Assembly: GCA_003209795.1 (NCBI GenBank)
Contig: QCPB01000007.1
Span: forward strand, 1-51,187
Reading direction: 5' to 3'
Length of the DNA: 51,187 nucleotides
DNA from: Prochlorococcus sp. AG-436-C05
GTDB lineage: Bacteria > Cyanobacteriota > Cyanobacteriia > PCC-6307 > Cyanobiaceae
Of this stretch, positions 50,703 through 51,187 are shown one piece after another. Under the pieces are notes generated by a model that was not told where the DNA came from, did no database searches, and worked only from the letters and a program-made list of their open reading frames with translations. How positions within the stretch are numbered: the stretch's first letter is position 1; every line of letters begins with the position of its first letter. A program made the position numbers and the translations under genes.

Positions 50703-51070
50703 AAAGGAATATCGCTTGAGCTGTTATTGTTTGAATATTGGTTATTGTCAGATTCTTTGCGTGAACCAAGTAAATTTAATCTATCAACTCTTATTACAGG
50801 CTTGAATCTATCTTCACCGGTATTTTTATCTTTCCAACTATCAATTTTAAAGCTTCCAGTAATTCCTATTAAAGAACCTTTCTTAACATAATCTGCAGCA
50901 ATTTGAGCTTGCTTGCCCCATATTTCTAAATTAAACCAGTCAGGCTCTTCATCTCTACTGCGTCTATTTACCGCCATAGTGAAATTTGCCACAATGCTAC
51001 CTGATTCGAAATACCTAACATCTGGTTCTCTTCCCGCTCTTCCAACAAGATTAATAGTGTTAATTTCCAT
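50699..51070 (-). CDS. ssb: Single-stranded DNA-binding protein
   Basis: A 123-residue SSB with an OB fold in about residues 1-105: INTINLVGRAGREPDVRYFE, VANFTMAVNR, DWFNLEIWGKQA and GSLIGITGSFKID. The acidic C-terminal tip is SSDIPF, the docking peptide for repair and replication proteins. The linker between is very short (about 15 residues, Asn/Ser-rich), so the protein is at the small end for bacterial SSBs. The ATG at 51070 is preceded by a run of 11 A on the coding strand. The upstream region extends to the window edge. Confidence 0.97.
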   Translation of the reverse strand: MEINTINLVGRAGREPDVRYFESGSIVANFTMAVNRRSRDEEPDWFNLEIWGKQAQIAADYVKKGSLIGITGSFKIDSWKDKNTGEDRFKPVIRVDRLNLLGSRKESDNNQYSNNNSSSDIPF

Positions 51071-51187
51071 GATTTTTTTTTTTAATACTACTCATATTTT
51101 TTGGTTTTGCTCAAAGTAATGACAGGTATTCATAACTAAATGAAAGAAATTATAGAGCTTGATGAAAAATAGATATATTATTTATCT
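51071..51187. other. Right-edge non-coding segment upstream of ssb
   Basis: 117 AT-rich bases between the ssb start and the window edge. It holds a T11 run (51073-51083) next to the ssb ATG and probably the ssb promoter. A plus-strand ATG near 51140 opens only a 10-codon frame. I see no other gene start. Confidence 0.5.

Overview
The window is an ordinary stretch of a picocyanobacterial chromosome, almost certainly a high-light-adapted Prochlorococcus; the strain cannot be named from sequence alone. The evidence is strongly AT-rich DNA, very tight packing with many overlapping gene ends, photosystem and plastid-type genes (psbZ, Ycf23, probable Ycf37 and Ycf52 homologues), sulfolipid synthesis (sqdB/sqdX), an aspartokinase with four ACT domains, a SecA without the SecB-binding zinc tail, and a group 2 sigma factor. 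I see no prophage, insertion sequence, CRISPR array, integrase or genomic-island signature. No gene-free stretch exceeds 300 bases; the longest is 33455-33671.

Layout. 1-5227 (+): the end of an unrecognised gene, a PLP-dependent 'aluminum resistance' family protein, glycine cleavage genes gcvH and gcvP (gcvT is not here), and a small unknown gene. 5234-9739 (-): sulfolipid genes sqdB-sqdX, thiG with a TPR membrane protein, and ribosomal protein genes rpmI-rplT. 9831-12698 (+): a secreted SpoIID/LytB-type wall protein with a SPOR-like segment and a membrane family 2 glycosyltransferase. 12700-18154 (-): tig-clpP-clpX followed by dnaX. 18269-22256 (+): asd-dapA (lysine/diaminopimelate branch) and RNase J. 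22253-29001: tilS (-), ycf23 and uvrB (+), lysC and holA (-). 29062-33454: cobH (+), a frameshifted mutS (-), psbZ, ribH and a tRNA-Gly(GCC).

33672-40488: a GNAT acetyltransferase (-), secA (+), then miaA, infC, a GntR regulator and cysE on the minus strand. 40643-45088 (+): gyrB, a small SH3-like secreted protein, two tandem crcB fluoride-channel genes and mgtE, in tight succession. 45190-51070: a group 2 sigma factor, an alpha/beta hydrolase (-), a PfkB sugar kinase, tsaE (-), ahcY, a DedA-family membrane protein and ssb (-).

Most of this is core metabolism and information processing. The points most worth checking are: mutS broken by one extra base in an A8 run close to its 3' end; an asymmetric crcB pair, one member lacking a conserved Asn; a SPOR-like plus SpoIID architecture; a nearly exact 72-bp tandem duplication in the dnaX linker; a GntR regulator of unusual architecture next to cysE; and several short palindromes in promoter-like positions (upstream of secA, dnaX, the tRNA and asd/tig). 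I found no convincing wholly new system.
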